In this document: positions 1 through 11,316 of the stretch, piece after piece
Numbering within the stretch: the first letter of the stretch is position 1
Layout: every line of letters begins with the position of its first letter
Assembly (NCBI GenBank): GCA_027575765.1
Contig: JANBPT010000304.1
Location: forward strand, 1-46,020
DNA from: Tieghemiomyces parasiticus
Lineage: Eukaryota > Kickxellomycota > Dimargaritomycetes > Dimargaritales > Dimargaritaceae
DNA length: 46,020 nucleotides
Direction: 5' to 3'
Position numbers and translations under genes: made by a program
The notes under the pieces: model-generated
Databases searched by the model: none
The model's input: only the letters and a program-made list of their open reading frames with translations
What the model was told of the DNA's origin: nothing

Positions 1-89
1 CCAAGTCTACTATTTCAGAACCATAAATTCTGTGATGGTAGAATAGCCTTTTGGTTATGGTATTAGACTTGGGCCTAACATCAGCACAT
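1..89. repeat. left arm of inverted repeat
   Basis: Imperfect inverted copy of 1194-1283. The arm reaches the window edge, so its true outer end is unknown. Confidence 0.75.
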
Positions 90-1193
90 CCACCAGCCTA
101 AATAACTGAGGCAACCAAAACTATGGTTTGAAGAACATATATTTTTTTATCCTATATAAGGCCCATGCTTTTACACCTAATGGCTTGGAGAGTGTTTTCC
201 CTACCCTGCCTTGGGGTACCTAGTTCTATTAAAACCAATTCTATTCTTTATTCTTCACATGTGTGAAGCCAAGCACAAATTCTGCCTTTGAGGAGTTGTA
301 ATAGGTTGGGCCTATACCTCCAATAAAGGAAAACTCAGGAAATAGACTGGGTGACCTCTGGGAGGGGCCTGGAAGAGATGGAGGCCTAGCCAGGCTCTCT
401 GCCAATAGCTGTAGATGATTTACTTAGACCCATTGTATATAAGCCAGACCCAAGTATGCAATGCAGAGTCTGGCAGCTTTTTCCATTATTTCTGTCCCGT
501 AGTGTCATCTGTCAGCACTATTCCATTAAGTAAACCTAGTATTGATATTCCCTTAAGCTTGCTTGTTGTTACTTGTTATAGATCTTTTAGTTTGGTAACT
601 CTGTCAATAGTTATCCAATTCCCTTTTGTGTTGCAGATTTGAATACCTCCACTTTGACTGCATACCCCAAAACTTCATATACCATGCTAGCTGGCTCTTT
701 TGAAAGCAGGACCTGCTGTCCAATCTTGGTCCACTTTACATTTTTGTGGAGCCCTCACTCTGTTATCCCTCCTGAAGATGCCTGGTGGGTGGACCATGGT
801 TAGAATGATCTACCAGGACATGTATGCATTGGCAACCCCACCAGGGAAAGCTAAATGCATCTGCTAAGCCATATGGAAGCCAATAATTTTGAAATATGCT
901 GACAAGGCCTAAGTCACCAGCCTGTACCATATATAAGGCACCAATTTGGCACTAATAAAGATCATTTATCACATGTATATTATTCCAGTTTCTGATATCA
1001 TAATAGTGCCTACCACAAGTGTTATTCCCAGTTCTAATATTCCTACCTTAATGAAATTTTCCTCCCCTCCCCTACAATGGCAAATGGTTTATCACACACA
1101 TAAGCATCTTAACTAAGGGTTTAACATCTGAACATGCACCAATGCTTTTTCAAAGAGTAGCCAAGGAACCAGATTTAATAGTATTAGATGCCC

Positions 1194-1283
1194 CAATGTG
1201 CTGATATTAGGCCCAAGTCTGATACAATACCAAAAGGCTTTTCTACTATCACAAAATTTATGGTTCTGAAATAGCAGACTTGG
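1194..1283. repeat. right arm of inverted repeat
   Basis: Imperfect inverted copy of 1-89; the two differ by about ten substitutions and a 2-nt length difference, which suggests an old or unconstrained insertion. Confidence 0.75.
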
Positions 1284-2917
1284 ACTTTACCCTGGGATAA
1301 TCTAATGTGGTGGTTCCCAATCACCACAGTTGGAAGACATATATAGTGACTGCCTGCCGGCCGCCTCAATGAAGAACAGGCTGCCACGTAACCCTTATAT
1401 TTATATTGTATTCTCACCCCGTGTATACACCACCACAGGGGAATCATAACATCATACTGTTTTCAGGATTAGCCAAACCAAAATTATGATATCCAACCAT
1501 TTTGTAATTGTTTACATTGCCATTTAGGTTTATTATATATAACATCAATTGAAGCCCACAAAATAAACTGCAAGTCAATTTACTACCATTAAATATCCAA
1601 CACAATTGTGGTCAAATGGCTTTGGGGCAGTGTGTAGTAGCCAAGATGCGCCTTGTGGCAACCACTAGTCCCCTCAAATTCCAGGTTGTTGCCGCCAACT
1701 AAGCCATCTATCTAGTGTGACTTCAGCCCCCAATTCATCTTCGCCCTTGCTATCTTCACCTTACCCCTACGCATCAATGCTTCAGCCTCCTAATTCGCTC
1801 TTACTTTACAAACCAAAGCCGATTCTATCCACCCTCTCATTTGCACCATTTTGACTAATGACACCAAGGACAGTGCCTTAAGCAGCACGTTCCAAAGGTC
1901 CGCCGGTTGTATAAGCCGGTGAAAGAACCCCTTGGTAAAGTTATTGTCATGTTATATTTTAGTGAGTGTACTGATCACTCGCGGTTTCTTACCTACCACT
2001 TAGTTGAGGGAGAAGGTGAGGGGAATTTCAAAGGATAAAAGAAGGACGAAAATAGAGGCAATTAACCAGGGATGGGCTAATTCCTAAGCTGTCAAGGCGT
2101 GTGCAGGCTAGCCGAGAAGCTTGGTTGTCATTAACCAGCGCTGACTGGTTTAGTAGCCACGTTGGTTCAGGGTCACTGTGGAGCCTTAGTCCCTTCCCTT
2201 CTAATCTCCACTTTAGTTGACACCTGGGACTATATGAATGACCCGGTAGTGGTTTAGACACATGGATTAGCGTAGCCTAATCCTAGCACCATGCCAAACT
2301 TGCTCCGCTTTGGTAAACTAGAGCTGGACAAGTATTTTATTGGCGTTTTCTTGCCAGTCAATTTTCATTACCATTCCCTATTGCCGCCATCCTTCTTCAC
2401 CAGCAATCCCCTGACTGAGTAGGCAGGGGACCAATAGAGGTCACCTCAGGCGTCAACCACGCAGACCCCAGGTGGCTATGTGCACTTGTAACGCCAACTA
2501 CGCTTCTCAATCTAGTAAGGGGTATAAAAGGAACAGCTCTGGTATGCGACCCGCCCACCCTCATTTAGTCTACCTTGGGTCTAGGTGGTTCGTTTCGGTT
2601 AGTTATCCAGTAGCTAAGTACTTTATAGATAAAAAGGGGCCTTCAATTGCCATCCCACTCAACCTCCTAATGCACCCATCTTCCCATCGGACAACAACTA
2701 GCCTGCCTAGTATCGGGACTAATGCCGTGTACCTATGTTTACTGACGTTGGAGTACTGGTCATCCCAGAGTCGGACCACAAACCCTGACAGCGAAAAGGA
2801 ATAAATACAATTCAAGGACACAAGGTGAACCGTCAAGCTTGACTGGCCATGTGAAAAACTAAATCAACTACGGATTCAGCCACGGCAGAGGTAGCGTCTA
2901 GTCTCTGACGGTCGTCA
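1284..2917. other. spacer without a recognised gene
   Basis: No ORF here resembles a known family. A good TATA box (TATAAAAGG) lies at about 2524-2532 on the + strand, and a 44-codon ATG ORF follows at 2670-2804. That ORF is not protein-like enough to call. Confidence 0.5.
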
Positions 2918-3529
2918 CTACGAGGATGTACTTCCTGTGACTTTCTTAATGTAGTGGAGAGCATGGCCATATGGGGTTCCCAACTTGGCTGCGTTACTAG
3001 TCGATTGCCCGTCGCACTCGTACTCATTGTATGTACTGCCCCGATTGCAACCAAAGCTGGTGCCCTTACTTCCGAAACCTCTAGAGTTGCTGTCGTCACC
3101 AAAGGCACGCTTCTCCGCATTATTGTTGCCCTTCATATTGGTGGCTGCGATCTGATCTTCCATCCAGGGGTCGGTATCTGTTAGGAAGTCCTGGTTCAGC
3201 TCATTCAGCTCTTCGTAATCGGTTTCGTCCGGAAACCCCTCGAGATAATTGGTATAGGTAGTCCTGCCATCGTCTTCGTTGCCCAGGCTCCGTGGCGAGA
3301 GGGTGTCTTTAGGATCGATGCTGTTAAAGTTGGATTCGTGGATAGCATTCCATTTGACGTTGTTCGCCGCCGAATTGGGTTTGCCGGACGTAAAAGGTTT
3401 GGTGGACGGGGAATCGGATAAGGCGCCATAAGCAGCAACTTCAGCATTTTCGAACGGGAGGGTGTACACGGGGAGTGCGGCGGCAAAACTGAGCATGCCC
3501 ACGGCGGCCAAGGCTAGGCTATACTTCAT
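2918..3529 (-). CDS. small secreted protein with Kex2-like processing site
   Basis: Predicted 203-residue protein of unknown family. It opens with a clear signal peptide: residues 1-3 MKY, then a hydrophobic run of Ala/Leu/Val to about residue 18, with cleavage likely before LPVY. The rest is hydrophilic, acidic and rich in Asn, Ser, Gly and Asp. A dibasic Lys140-Arg141 pair suits Kex2 cleavage and would release a 62-residue C-terminal piece holding the only two cysteines of the mature chain (Cys161, Cys172), which could form one disulfide. The reading frame runs open upstream to 3589, but I chose the ATG at 3529 because it directly precedes the signal peptide. A TATA box lies about 175 nt upstream at 3702-3708. 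No intron is needed. It is a candidate extracellular, wall or effector-like protein; function is not known. Confidence 0.7.
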   Translation of the reverse strand: MKYSLALAAVGMLSFAAALPVYTLPFENAEVAAYGALSDSPSTKPFTSGKPNSAANNVKWNAIHESNFNSIDPKDTLSPRSLGNEDDGRTTYTNYLEGFPDETDYEELNELNQDFLTDTDPWMEDQIAATNMKGNNNAEKRAFGDDSNSRGFGSKGTSFGCNRGSTYNEYECDGQSTSNAAKLGTPYGHALHYIKKVTGSTSS

Positions 3530-3701
3530 GATGGTGGTGGAGGGAGAGGGCGGTAGGAGAGGGAAAGGGCTTACTGGTGCAGAGCTCAATAGCTGGTTAG
3601 GAGAAAAGCGGGGTGGATAAACTTGGTGAGGAGAGTAGAGTGGTGTGAGATGAAGTAGGATGTAGGGAGGGTATGGCTGGGCAATGCAGGGCAGTTCCTC
3701 G

Positions 3702-3708
3702 CTTTATA
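3702..3708 (-). promoter_or_regulatory. TATA box of the secreted-protein gene
   Basis: TATAAAG on the minus strand, about 175 nt before the ATG at 3529. Confidence 0.5.
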
Positions 3709-4942
3709 TGGGTGATACTCTATGGCCAGTCAAGAAAACAGAGCTGCTTTCTACTCTCAAATATGCAAACGCACAGGGGGGGGGCATAGGTGCGCACCAT
3801 GTTCGCGTAGGTGGGGCCAGCGGAAGGTAGTGCGCGGGGACAAAAGGTTAGCGGCCAAGTCGTTGCTCCCAATGACCAAGCACCGCCCGCACCCAACTGG
3901 CCTCATTGGCAAATGGAGCTGTACTGTGCAACGTTACGAGCGCAAGGCGGCAGCGAATGTAAAAGGTGCAAGTTGTAATGCGAAGCCACCCGCCCCAACG
4001 GCAAGGCGTGAACAACAGCGAAGAAAAAATAAAGACCACAGCCAGCTGCCGCTTTCCTCTCCTCTCGCTTCTACCTCACGGTCATCGCGTCTTTCGCAAC
4101 CTCACTCTTGTGTCGCATCGTCCGCTGGTTAAAAAAGGATCACAGTTACGGAAGGACCCTGCAACGGGAGATACCGCGCAGTGGCCACCCGTGAAGGTTC
4201 TGTGAATAATAGTAATAAAGGAATGGGCCCCGGTTGCAGCACCCTTTGTTGCAGGAATTCCCAACTCTTCGCCTCTCCCATTCCAACCCATCCCTCCCCT
4301 TTGCCCCTTTTCCTCACCAGCTTAGCCGCCCAGTCACTAGAATTGGTTTCTCCACCCACCACTGCCACTACAGGGAACAGTTCTGCCAGTGAGCTAAGGC
4401 AGATGTTTGCTTGGGAAGAATGGCGATAGCACACAGACCAAGTGGTAATGACAAGGATGTGCAGACCACAACTGGCACAGTATAGGTTGTTCTGCTAACT
4501 ATGCAAGTCATAGACACTAAATCTTGGACTTAATTGTGAACGTGTGCCCCACATGCCCTAGGAGCTTGATGTTTGTGCCATATGAGGGCAGATACCATGT
4601 GGCAGAAGAAGGAAAGGTGTGGCACCGTTGCGTTAATATAGGCGCCATGTTTCGGGGGGGATGCGCTTTCTCAGGGGCACGGCACACAGGGTCTTTAGTG
4701 AGACCCAGGTGCAACTCCTGATAAGGTATGGGGGGCAGTTGCCAATTCCTCACCCATCACAACACCCGGCCATACAGGTATGCGCCCCGCTATGGTTGTG
4801 TAATGTGGCGGCGGGTTTCCAGCAGGGATATAATCTGCCCTGCTGCTCCTCCGCGCCTGCAGCCTGCTTTGATGCTCGACTACCATCTCTTGTTTCCTGA
4901 CCATTTCCATATTTACGCGTCCCAGCCACCCCATACTCCGAT
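3709..4942. other. divergent intergenic region
   Basis: Lies between the minus-strand secreted-protein gene and the plus-strand GFA gene and must hold both promoters. Several ORFs of 60-136 codons overlap in different frames and none looks like a protein family. A TATA-like GATATAATC lies near 4828, about 115 nt before the GFA start. Confidence 0.45.
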
Positions 4943-5566
4943 ATGGACCTCCAAGGTTCATGCCACTGTGGGCAAGTGAAATTCACCTGCATCAGCCACA
5001 CGCCCGTGCCTTATATGCACTGCTACTGTTCCATCTGTCGCAAACTCCAGGGCGGCAGTGGCAGCAACATTAATATCATGGCCGTCGCCGAATCACTGCA
5101 TATCATACAGGGCGAGCAATCCATCAAGAACTACGTGGCCCTGCCGGAGACTCGCGGCCCAGCTAAGCTGGACCATGACGTTGACGGCAGCGACGACAAT
5201 GGTAATGACGATGAAACCACCAAGGCCAAGGAGGGAAGCCAGTCGCAACGGTCAGCCAAACAGCGTATGGTGGTCACCCGCAAGGCTGGCTATGACCGCA
5301 AGTTCTGTGTGACCTGTGGCAGTTACCTGTGGGGATTTGACAGTGACTATGCCGCCAATATCTACCCATTTGCATCGGCCATTGACACCGACCTTCCCGT
5401 ACCGGAAGTGACGTACCATATCAAGCTGAACTCGACCACCCAGTGGGCTGACCCACGTAACCCCGTGTACCGCCGTACTAACAAAGCGACCCAGTGCTTC
5501 TTTGACGATTACCCAGATAGTGCCATCGTTGACTGGCATAAGAAACACGGGCATTATGTGGATTAG
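4943..5566 (+). CDS. GFA-domain (glutathione-dependent formaldehyde-activating enzyme-like) protein
   Basis: 207-residue intronless protein of the CENP-V/GFA family, zinc proteins of which some form S-hydroxymethyl-glutathione from formaldehyde. The zinc-ligand pattern is complete: Cys7-x-Cys9 in GSCHCGQVKF, Cys27-x-Cys29-x-x-Cys32 in HCYCSICRK, and Cys122-x-x-Cys125 in FCVTCGSYLWGFD. The segments after each cluster (GGSGSNINI; a C-terminal WADPRNP) also fit the family. Between the second and third clusters, at residues about 68-112, there is an acidic then basic low-complexity insert rich in Asp, Asn, Lys and Gln that the family does not need; it would form a surface loop. The C-terminus is slightly extended. 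The substrate cannot be told from sequence, because many fungal GFA paralogues have no assigned reaction. It is probably cytosolic; no signal peptide is seen. Confidence 0.9.
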   Translation: MDLQGSCHCGQVKFTCISHTPVPYMHCYCSICRKLQGGSGSNINIMAVAESLHIIQGEQSIKNYVALPETRGPAKLDHDVDGSDDNGNDDETTKAKEGSQSQRSAKQRMVVTRKAGYDRKFCVTCGSYLWGFDSDYAANIYPFASAIDTDLPVPEVTYHIKLNSTTQWADPRNPVYRRTNKATQCFFDDYPDSAIVDWHKKHGHYVD

Positions 5567-8500
5567 GGTCGGATTCATTCGTGGTTGAATCCGTTCATTG
5601 ATGGTGATATTCCCATACCTTCTAGGCGGATGCATCTAATAGACAACCTACAATACCTAAGAGGATACTAATGGCATGTGTAGGATGGTGCAGTAAATGC
5701 TACGGGTAATTCTCATTGGAAAATAGCAAACCAACAGGCAATGTACTGTAATGGCAGTCAATCGAAAGTAACTACCATGATGAACACGGTGATGAGGATG
5801 CCTAACTTAAGGTAGATTAGGAAAGCAGCGTCTAAGTATGATCCCCTTTGCACGGGTGGACACCAACTGGACGAGTAGACTGGATGGAAGGGGTATATCG
5901 AGACCGGTGGAAGGCCACTTCAAGGCGGCTAATGCTTCACACTGTCAGGCAATCGGAGGGAAAAGCGGGTGTCAAAACGGAGACCAAGCCGAGAGAGGCT
6001 GGGGGTCACAGGCTAAAAGTGTGGTACTAACAAGCATTTTGGTCACGTTGTTAAGAGTGCGTGGTTGATGGTAGAGGGGACCTGGAAGTTGGCAATGGCT
6101 GAGGCTAAGTTGAGTAGAGAAAAAGGATTAACCTTAAGAGCCGTGGAAATGCCTATCACTAGATGGCCGGTTTACCAAGGCAACTAAAAATAGTATAGTT
6201 AGCCTAAGGGTGACTATTTCCAGTTGACCCTGGTCTTGCTGCCCGCTGTTGTGTTGCAAGTGATATGCTGTAGCCAGGGAGTGGAAGGGAAGAAGAGAGG
6301 CTGGCTTGGGAATGGTGATGCCAATATATGGACGCCACTCCCTTGATTGTGAAGGGCTGACGGGAAACTGTGACTCGGTTAAGGGAAGTAAAAGGGGCTG
6401 CTCAAGGCACTAGTCACCAGAGGGTGGGCCATATGTCAAATTCAGATTGGCCAAGGGGATTGGGAGTACAAAGGTGAAGCTGCAGCAGCCAGAGGTTGGG
6501 GCATTCATACTATAACGAAAAGGGTTATGTCCCTTTCTATCAAACCACTGCCAGCTTTCTTAGCCTCACAATCACGTCAAGCTTTCTCAACCTCTAATAT
6601 TCCAGCAAGGATATCCCATTATCCTCTGGCAGAAATCAGGATTTGCGGGAAGCGTCCAATGGCGGCCTCTGCAATCTCCAGCTTCGTTCCAGGAGGACAA
6701 ACCCAAAAATCTCTTGCCAGCGACGGACAGAGCTGCACTGGACCCCCCTTGGAAAAACAAGATGACATCCTGTTGGCAAAGCCAAGACTTGTCTATATCT
6801 AGGGAGGATATTGTTCACTGCACTGTAAAATGTCCAGCATTCAATGAATACCTGTCTAATTCTCCCAATCCCCCCTTGACCTTGATCCACCTTCCAGGCT
6901 TTCTCTTCGCCTCTCCCGAGGGCACACACACGCTGCACAGTTGAACGGAACATGTATAGTAATGTGATGCCATGATTATTGCCAACAATGTAGGATAGAA
7001 AGGCAAAGGTGATAGGAAAGGGTGGCTAAGGAGAGGTGGAAGAAGAGTCTCTTGGCTGCAATAACATGTCGGGAGGGCAGATGGGGACAAGTGAAAGACA
7101 GACAATATGACATGGGTACAAACATAGACAGCCAACCTATATTTCTTCTTTATTGACAAAATGCAACGTAAGGGTGCCAGGTCAGCCTGGATCATAGACT
7201 ACCAAGCTTAATTGCGGAATAACCTCAGGTGGAAACTTCGAGGATCCATAAAGCTGCACGCGATCAAATAACGTTTAAGGGAGTGAGGTGAGGAATAAGA
7301 GCCCAGTCATCCACTGGTAGGTGACGTGGTCCCCGTATAGGGGGTGCATCAAGTTGCTACGGCACTACTCCCTAGGTGCACGCCCTCCCTCGTGAGTGCT
7401 TTGGTCATGCTGATGCGTACGTTGGTTTACCAAGCCTTGGTGCCGTAGGCCACCCAACCCTAGCCTATTGTTGACCTATACCGTGACGCATTTTTTTTAT
7501 CCTCCACTACCGCCTTTTCACCCCAGGCGCCTTCCACTCGCCAGAAACGCATTACTCACGCCTTCACCACCTCCTGCAGCTTCTATGGCGTACTGTCCTA
7601 GTGGCCATTTCTTGGACCACCCTCACTCGTTCTTTCCTGCCTTTTTACCTCCCTGGGTTTGACGCTACTTGTACTCAAGCAAGGCCCTGCTAACTAACCA
7701 AGAGAGGTCTGCACACCTGGGCTACCAACCTTTCAGAATGCAAGTCCTGGCAAGTTGTATGCTTAAAGACGTAAGCCATACAGGCACCTACCTCTGGTTA
7801 TTGCCCAAATGATAATAATACCTTTACAACCCTGGCCCCTGGGGCTCCTGCTTACCCCAGTCAGTAAAGTTATCCGCTTCATCTTGGAGTTCGTCCCTGA
7901 AGCCTAGTATCCCATCACATAGGGAATGTCAGGATTGCTTGCATTTTATTTGCCACGGTTGGGCGCCATCTGCAGCATCAAGCCCTGGTAGAATAATTGA
8001 GGTACTCACTGGCAGGCCTCTTTGGTCCAAGGCCCGGTCATTCTTCACTCACGCCCGCACCTTCACGATCCAGGCGATGGCAACCGTCCGACTTCAGAAT
8101 CGAGTTAAACTGGTGCCCAGGTCATCTCTACCTCGGAGGGATAGCTGGAGCTAGGCCCCTCAACTACACCAATCGATGCCTCATAACCCCCAAACGCACA
8201 TATATATAGCGGGTCATTTATCTGTACGTATTTTTCCGCTAAGTGTGCAACTATTATCCTTTTCATCGTGACCTTCTTGCCAATCGACCCTCTCTCCCTG
8301 GGGCCGCACGCCCCGTTACACTACTTTCAAACTGCAGACGCGTTATTTATGCGTGTACCAACTATTGCATTGGCATCATGGGGTGCATAATGTTTAGTTG
8401 GGTATGACTTCAGCCGGGGCAATTCGTTAAGCTCATCGAATAGAAAAAAAGGGACGAATTTATGATAGCAGTGTAAAGTGATACGACGCGTCGGAAGCAC

Positions 8501-8584
8501 TGATGCGTCAGACCAAAAGCCGGAAATGGTAAGCGGAGGAAGCAGTGTTGAATGCTGGGCGGCGTGTATCGACACTCATTCGGT
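5567..8584. other. 3-kb spacer without a recognised gene
   Basis: Between the ends of the GFA and Argonaute genes, which point toward each other. It holds short ORFs (for example 6527-6802 + and 6815-7195 -) with no recognisable domain and no consistent splice structure. Composition is mixed, with T/C-rich tracts around 7490-7660. I see no RNA gene. Confidence 0.5.
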
Positions 8585-11118
8585 TTACATGTAGAAGAGG
8601 GTATCATACAGCGCCGGCTTGAACGGAACCGAGGCGTAAACCGGTGTCAGAGCGCTCTCGCCGCTAGCTTGGCTAGAGGTATCATCGATGAACAGACTAG
8701 CCGGCTTATGGTAGCGAGCACGGGCAGCTAGTACATCGGCCATGTAGGCCGGGGTGCACAGCGACACGGTACGGGCGCAGCGTGGGAAGGCGTAGCACAG
8801 GCGATTGGTCATGTCCTGGAGTACATCGGCCGTCAAGCGGTTCTCATCGAGGAGCACCGTGTAGTGGACGGGACGCGAGGTGCCCTGAAGGCCGCTGTGG
8901 GCCTGCAGATAAAAGTCAAATAGGGCCGGGTTGGTGATATGGGTGTCAACGACGGTCCCGGCGCGGCAGTTGCCAGACCGCTCCTCGTCCTGGCGGTTGA
9001 CGGGGCGGAACCGCACGTGGTGGCGCTTCTGGCAGGTGACGAAGGTAGTGCGCGGGGCATAGCCGACCTTTGCCTTGGCGCAGGCCCGGTGGATGGCAGC
9101 CACCTCAAAATCCAGGACGGTGCTGAACTGTGAGTCGGACACACCATCGCGGTAGAACAGGATGCAGCTGGTAAGGCGCTTGCTGGAGGTCTCGAACGTG
9201 CGTAGTAGGCTAAAGAACATCGCCTCCATGTTGGCAATCATCTCGGTCCCGGGGGTCTGGTGGTCCACGCGACTGGTGAAGCGCGCATACGATGAATCGA
9301 GGGTGGCCACGATAGCAGCGATGGAGTTCTGGCCCACCGACCCGGGTTCCGGGTGGGTCACGTCGGCGCCTACCACCATAGTGGGGTTGCTGGTCAGGAA
9401 CGGTACTTGACCTGGACGCAGCTGGCAGTTCACGCCCCGGAGTTTAACGTTGAGCTTGAGTGCCACATTGGCCATGTACTGGATCCCGCCCTTCTGGAGC
9501 TTGCCCGACTGGAGGCACTGGGTAGGGGCGCCCATCACCGTGTCCGAGATGCGCTTAACTTCGCCGTACACCTGCGCGTCGGTCGAGGGCAAGATGACAA
9601 ACACGACCTGAGGTGCGGCACCGCAGGCCTTGTGGCCTTCGTTCCAGGCGTTACGTAGGCCCTGCTGTAGGTTGCTAGGGAGTGATGCAAAGACCGGCTG
9701 GGCCCGCTTGTCGGTGAGCTGCATGCCCACCTGCCCGCAAGCACGGAAAAGCTCGTTGATTGCCGAGCTAAGGGCGGCGACCATTCGGGGATGATGACGG
9801 TCGAGGACCAGGATACCGTAGGATCGTAGGGCACTCGGCGTGTTGAAACGTAGGCCCTTCATATTCCAGGCCCCGTCGCGTGGACTGACCTGCTGGCCCT
9901 GACCACGCTCGGCGGGGCAAGGGTACGGGCCGGGATAACCAGAATGCGCGGATTAACGCGGATTCCAAAGGCCTTGAGGCAGGAGTTATTGAAGTTGATG
10001 AGCTGTGGAGCGTTATTGCGGATCCGGTTGAAGCGGTCGTGCGGGCGGATACACGTAAACTTGATCATCTCAGCGGTCTGGACGGGAGTCAATTTGCGGG
10101 TATAGCGGACCCCGGAGGCCACCGTGCACACCTCGAGGGGCAGCAGCACACCGCGCTTGACCTCCACACAAGGCAGGTACGGGTAAAGTAGGGAAATGTT
10201 GAGGGTACGCTGAAAGTAGTCCGCCACAGACACCTTCTCCTTAGTACCGTCGTCCTTGGTCATCTGAAACATGGATCGGTTGGCACCCTCGCTCTGGACG
10301 TCCCGAATTTTGTAGCGACGGTTATCCTCGCGGTGCGTGATGGTAATGGGCACACCCTTGAGAGCCTTCCGGAGCGCTCGGTACTGCGGACTTCTGGGAC
10401 CGAGTTGGAGGTCTTCGGGGCGGCGCAGGCCAATGTACTGCAGCGCACGATCCAGCAGACTACCGGGGGTGTAAAAGGCGCACGAGCTCACGTCCACGTT
10501 GAGCAGGAGGCGGCCAGACGCAGGGCGCACCGATTGGAACAGGCCGGACCACACCTCGATACCACCCGACAGCGGGCGTACCCCTTCGGGGGTATAGAAC
10601 GAATTCTTGGCACTCACGTGCTGGCTGGCCGGGTGCTGGTGGAACGCCAGGTCCAAGGCGTTCAGACAGGAGGTGATGCGGTCAAGGTCCTTGTGCTTGC
10701 CGTCGATAAAGTCGCGCAGCTCTTGCATGTTGACCGTGGTGGCGAACTTGAAGGTGACTTGGAACGGTTTGGGACCTCCGCCAGATGGGGCAACCTGGTG
10801 ATGAGCGTAGTCCTCCTCGAGGTACACATCGAAAGGCACCCTATCACTGATGGCCAGACGGGAAGCCGAGTAGACCTGGGCGTGGCCGTCGAACACCGGG
10901 TGGTCGCCCTTAAACAGGGTGGGCCCGTGGTACTTGTCCACGGCGCGGAAAATGTCGCGGTAGAGGGCGGGGGGTACCTTTCCGTCCACTTGGAAGTCGT
11001 ACTGGTAGATTTTACCCGTGGTGAAGGCACCGAGTTCGTAGAAGTTGGCTTCTACGTTAACCTTCGTGCCGGTTGTCCCTAAGCTGGGGCGCGGGGCGAA
11101 GCGGGGTTGAGTGGTCAT
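8585..11118 (-). CDS. Argonaute (PAZ-PIWI) protein, coding frame shifted once near 9904
   Basis: RNA-silencing effector that binds small RNAs and can cleave the target. The gene is intronless and lies in two frames: 11118-9859 (N, linker 1, PAZ, linker 2, start of MID) and a C-terminal part in another frame ending at 8585. Homology runs unbroken through PARTLAPPS in the first frame and GQGQQVSPRDGAWN in the second, so the shift falls at about 9904-9907 and equals one missing base (or a -1 shift). No intron fits. The C-terminal part keeps the MID 5'-phosphate pocket (Tyr, Lys, Gln and two Lys in YGEVKR...TQCLQ...KLNVKLRG) and PIWI: Asp in VGADVTHPEPG, Glu in GTEMIANME, Asp in FYRDGVSDSQF and Asp in PAYMADVLAARARYH, a DEDD tetrad. 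The total, about 845 residues, is normal. It is a sequencing error, a recent pseudogene, or recoded; the conserved rest argues against old decay. Confidence 0.93.
9904..9907 (-). other. frameshift point in Argonaute
   Basis: On the minus strand the frame changes within AGCGTGGTCAGG. The upstream frame runs on to TGA at 9859-9861, while the conserved MID sequence resumes one frame away. No canonical slippery heptamer is visible, so programmed -1 shifting is unlikely from this sequence alone. Confidence 0.85.
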
Positions 11119-11308
11119 ACTGGGAAGAAGCAGGTAGACTTATTGCTGACTGAGGATAGCGAGGCTAAGGAGGACGTCACCAGGATGGTTGCAGAGAGAA
11201 ATGGGCTAAGAAAAAGAGTAGGCGAACGTAGGGGCGAAAGGCGAAAGTTAAGCGGGGTAGACAAATTGTGGGGTAAGGGATCAAATATTACGAGCCGTCA
11301 TAGCAGGC

Positions 11309-11316
11309 TATTTATA
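11309..11316 (-). promoter_or_regulatory. TATA box of Argonaute
   Basis: TATAAATA on the minus strand about 190 nt before the Argonaute ATG at 11118. Confidence 0.5.

Larger units (their letters stand above)
1..1283. mobile_element. AT-rich element with long terminal inverted repeats (MITE/foldback-like), left end cut
   Basis: Bases 1-89 read in reverse complement match bases about 1194-1283 along their whole length with roughly ten mismatches and a small indel; both arms share the stretches GGCCCAAGTCT and TTTATGGTTCTGAAATAG. The space between (about 1.1 kb) is AT-rich and holds no credible transposase; the longest ORF (415-642, 75 aa) does not begin at an ATG and resembles nothing I know. 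Three TATATAAG-like motifs occur inside, near 153, 433 and 928. The left arm begins at base 1, so the element probably extends outside the window and its target-site duplication cannot be seen. The best reading is a non-autonomous DNA transposon or foldback element; a chance palindrome of this length is very unlikely. Confidence 0.6.

Noticed and set aside
2670..2804. 44-codon ORF 146 nt after a good TATA box
   Set aside because: Thr/Ser-rich and not protein-like; similar ORFs are frequent by chance. It shares only length and TATA spacing with the micro-ORFs at 30-34 kb.
9904..9907. Programmed -1 frameshift in Argonaute
   Set aside because: No X XXY YYZ slippery sequence at the junction, and Argonautes are not known to use recoding; kept only as a minor alternative to a base deletion or assembly error.
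10333..11082. 249-codon plus-strand ORF
   Set aside because: Antisense shadow of the Argonaute N-terminal half; GC-rich third positions keep the opposite strand open.
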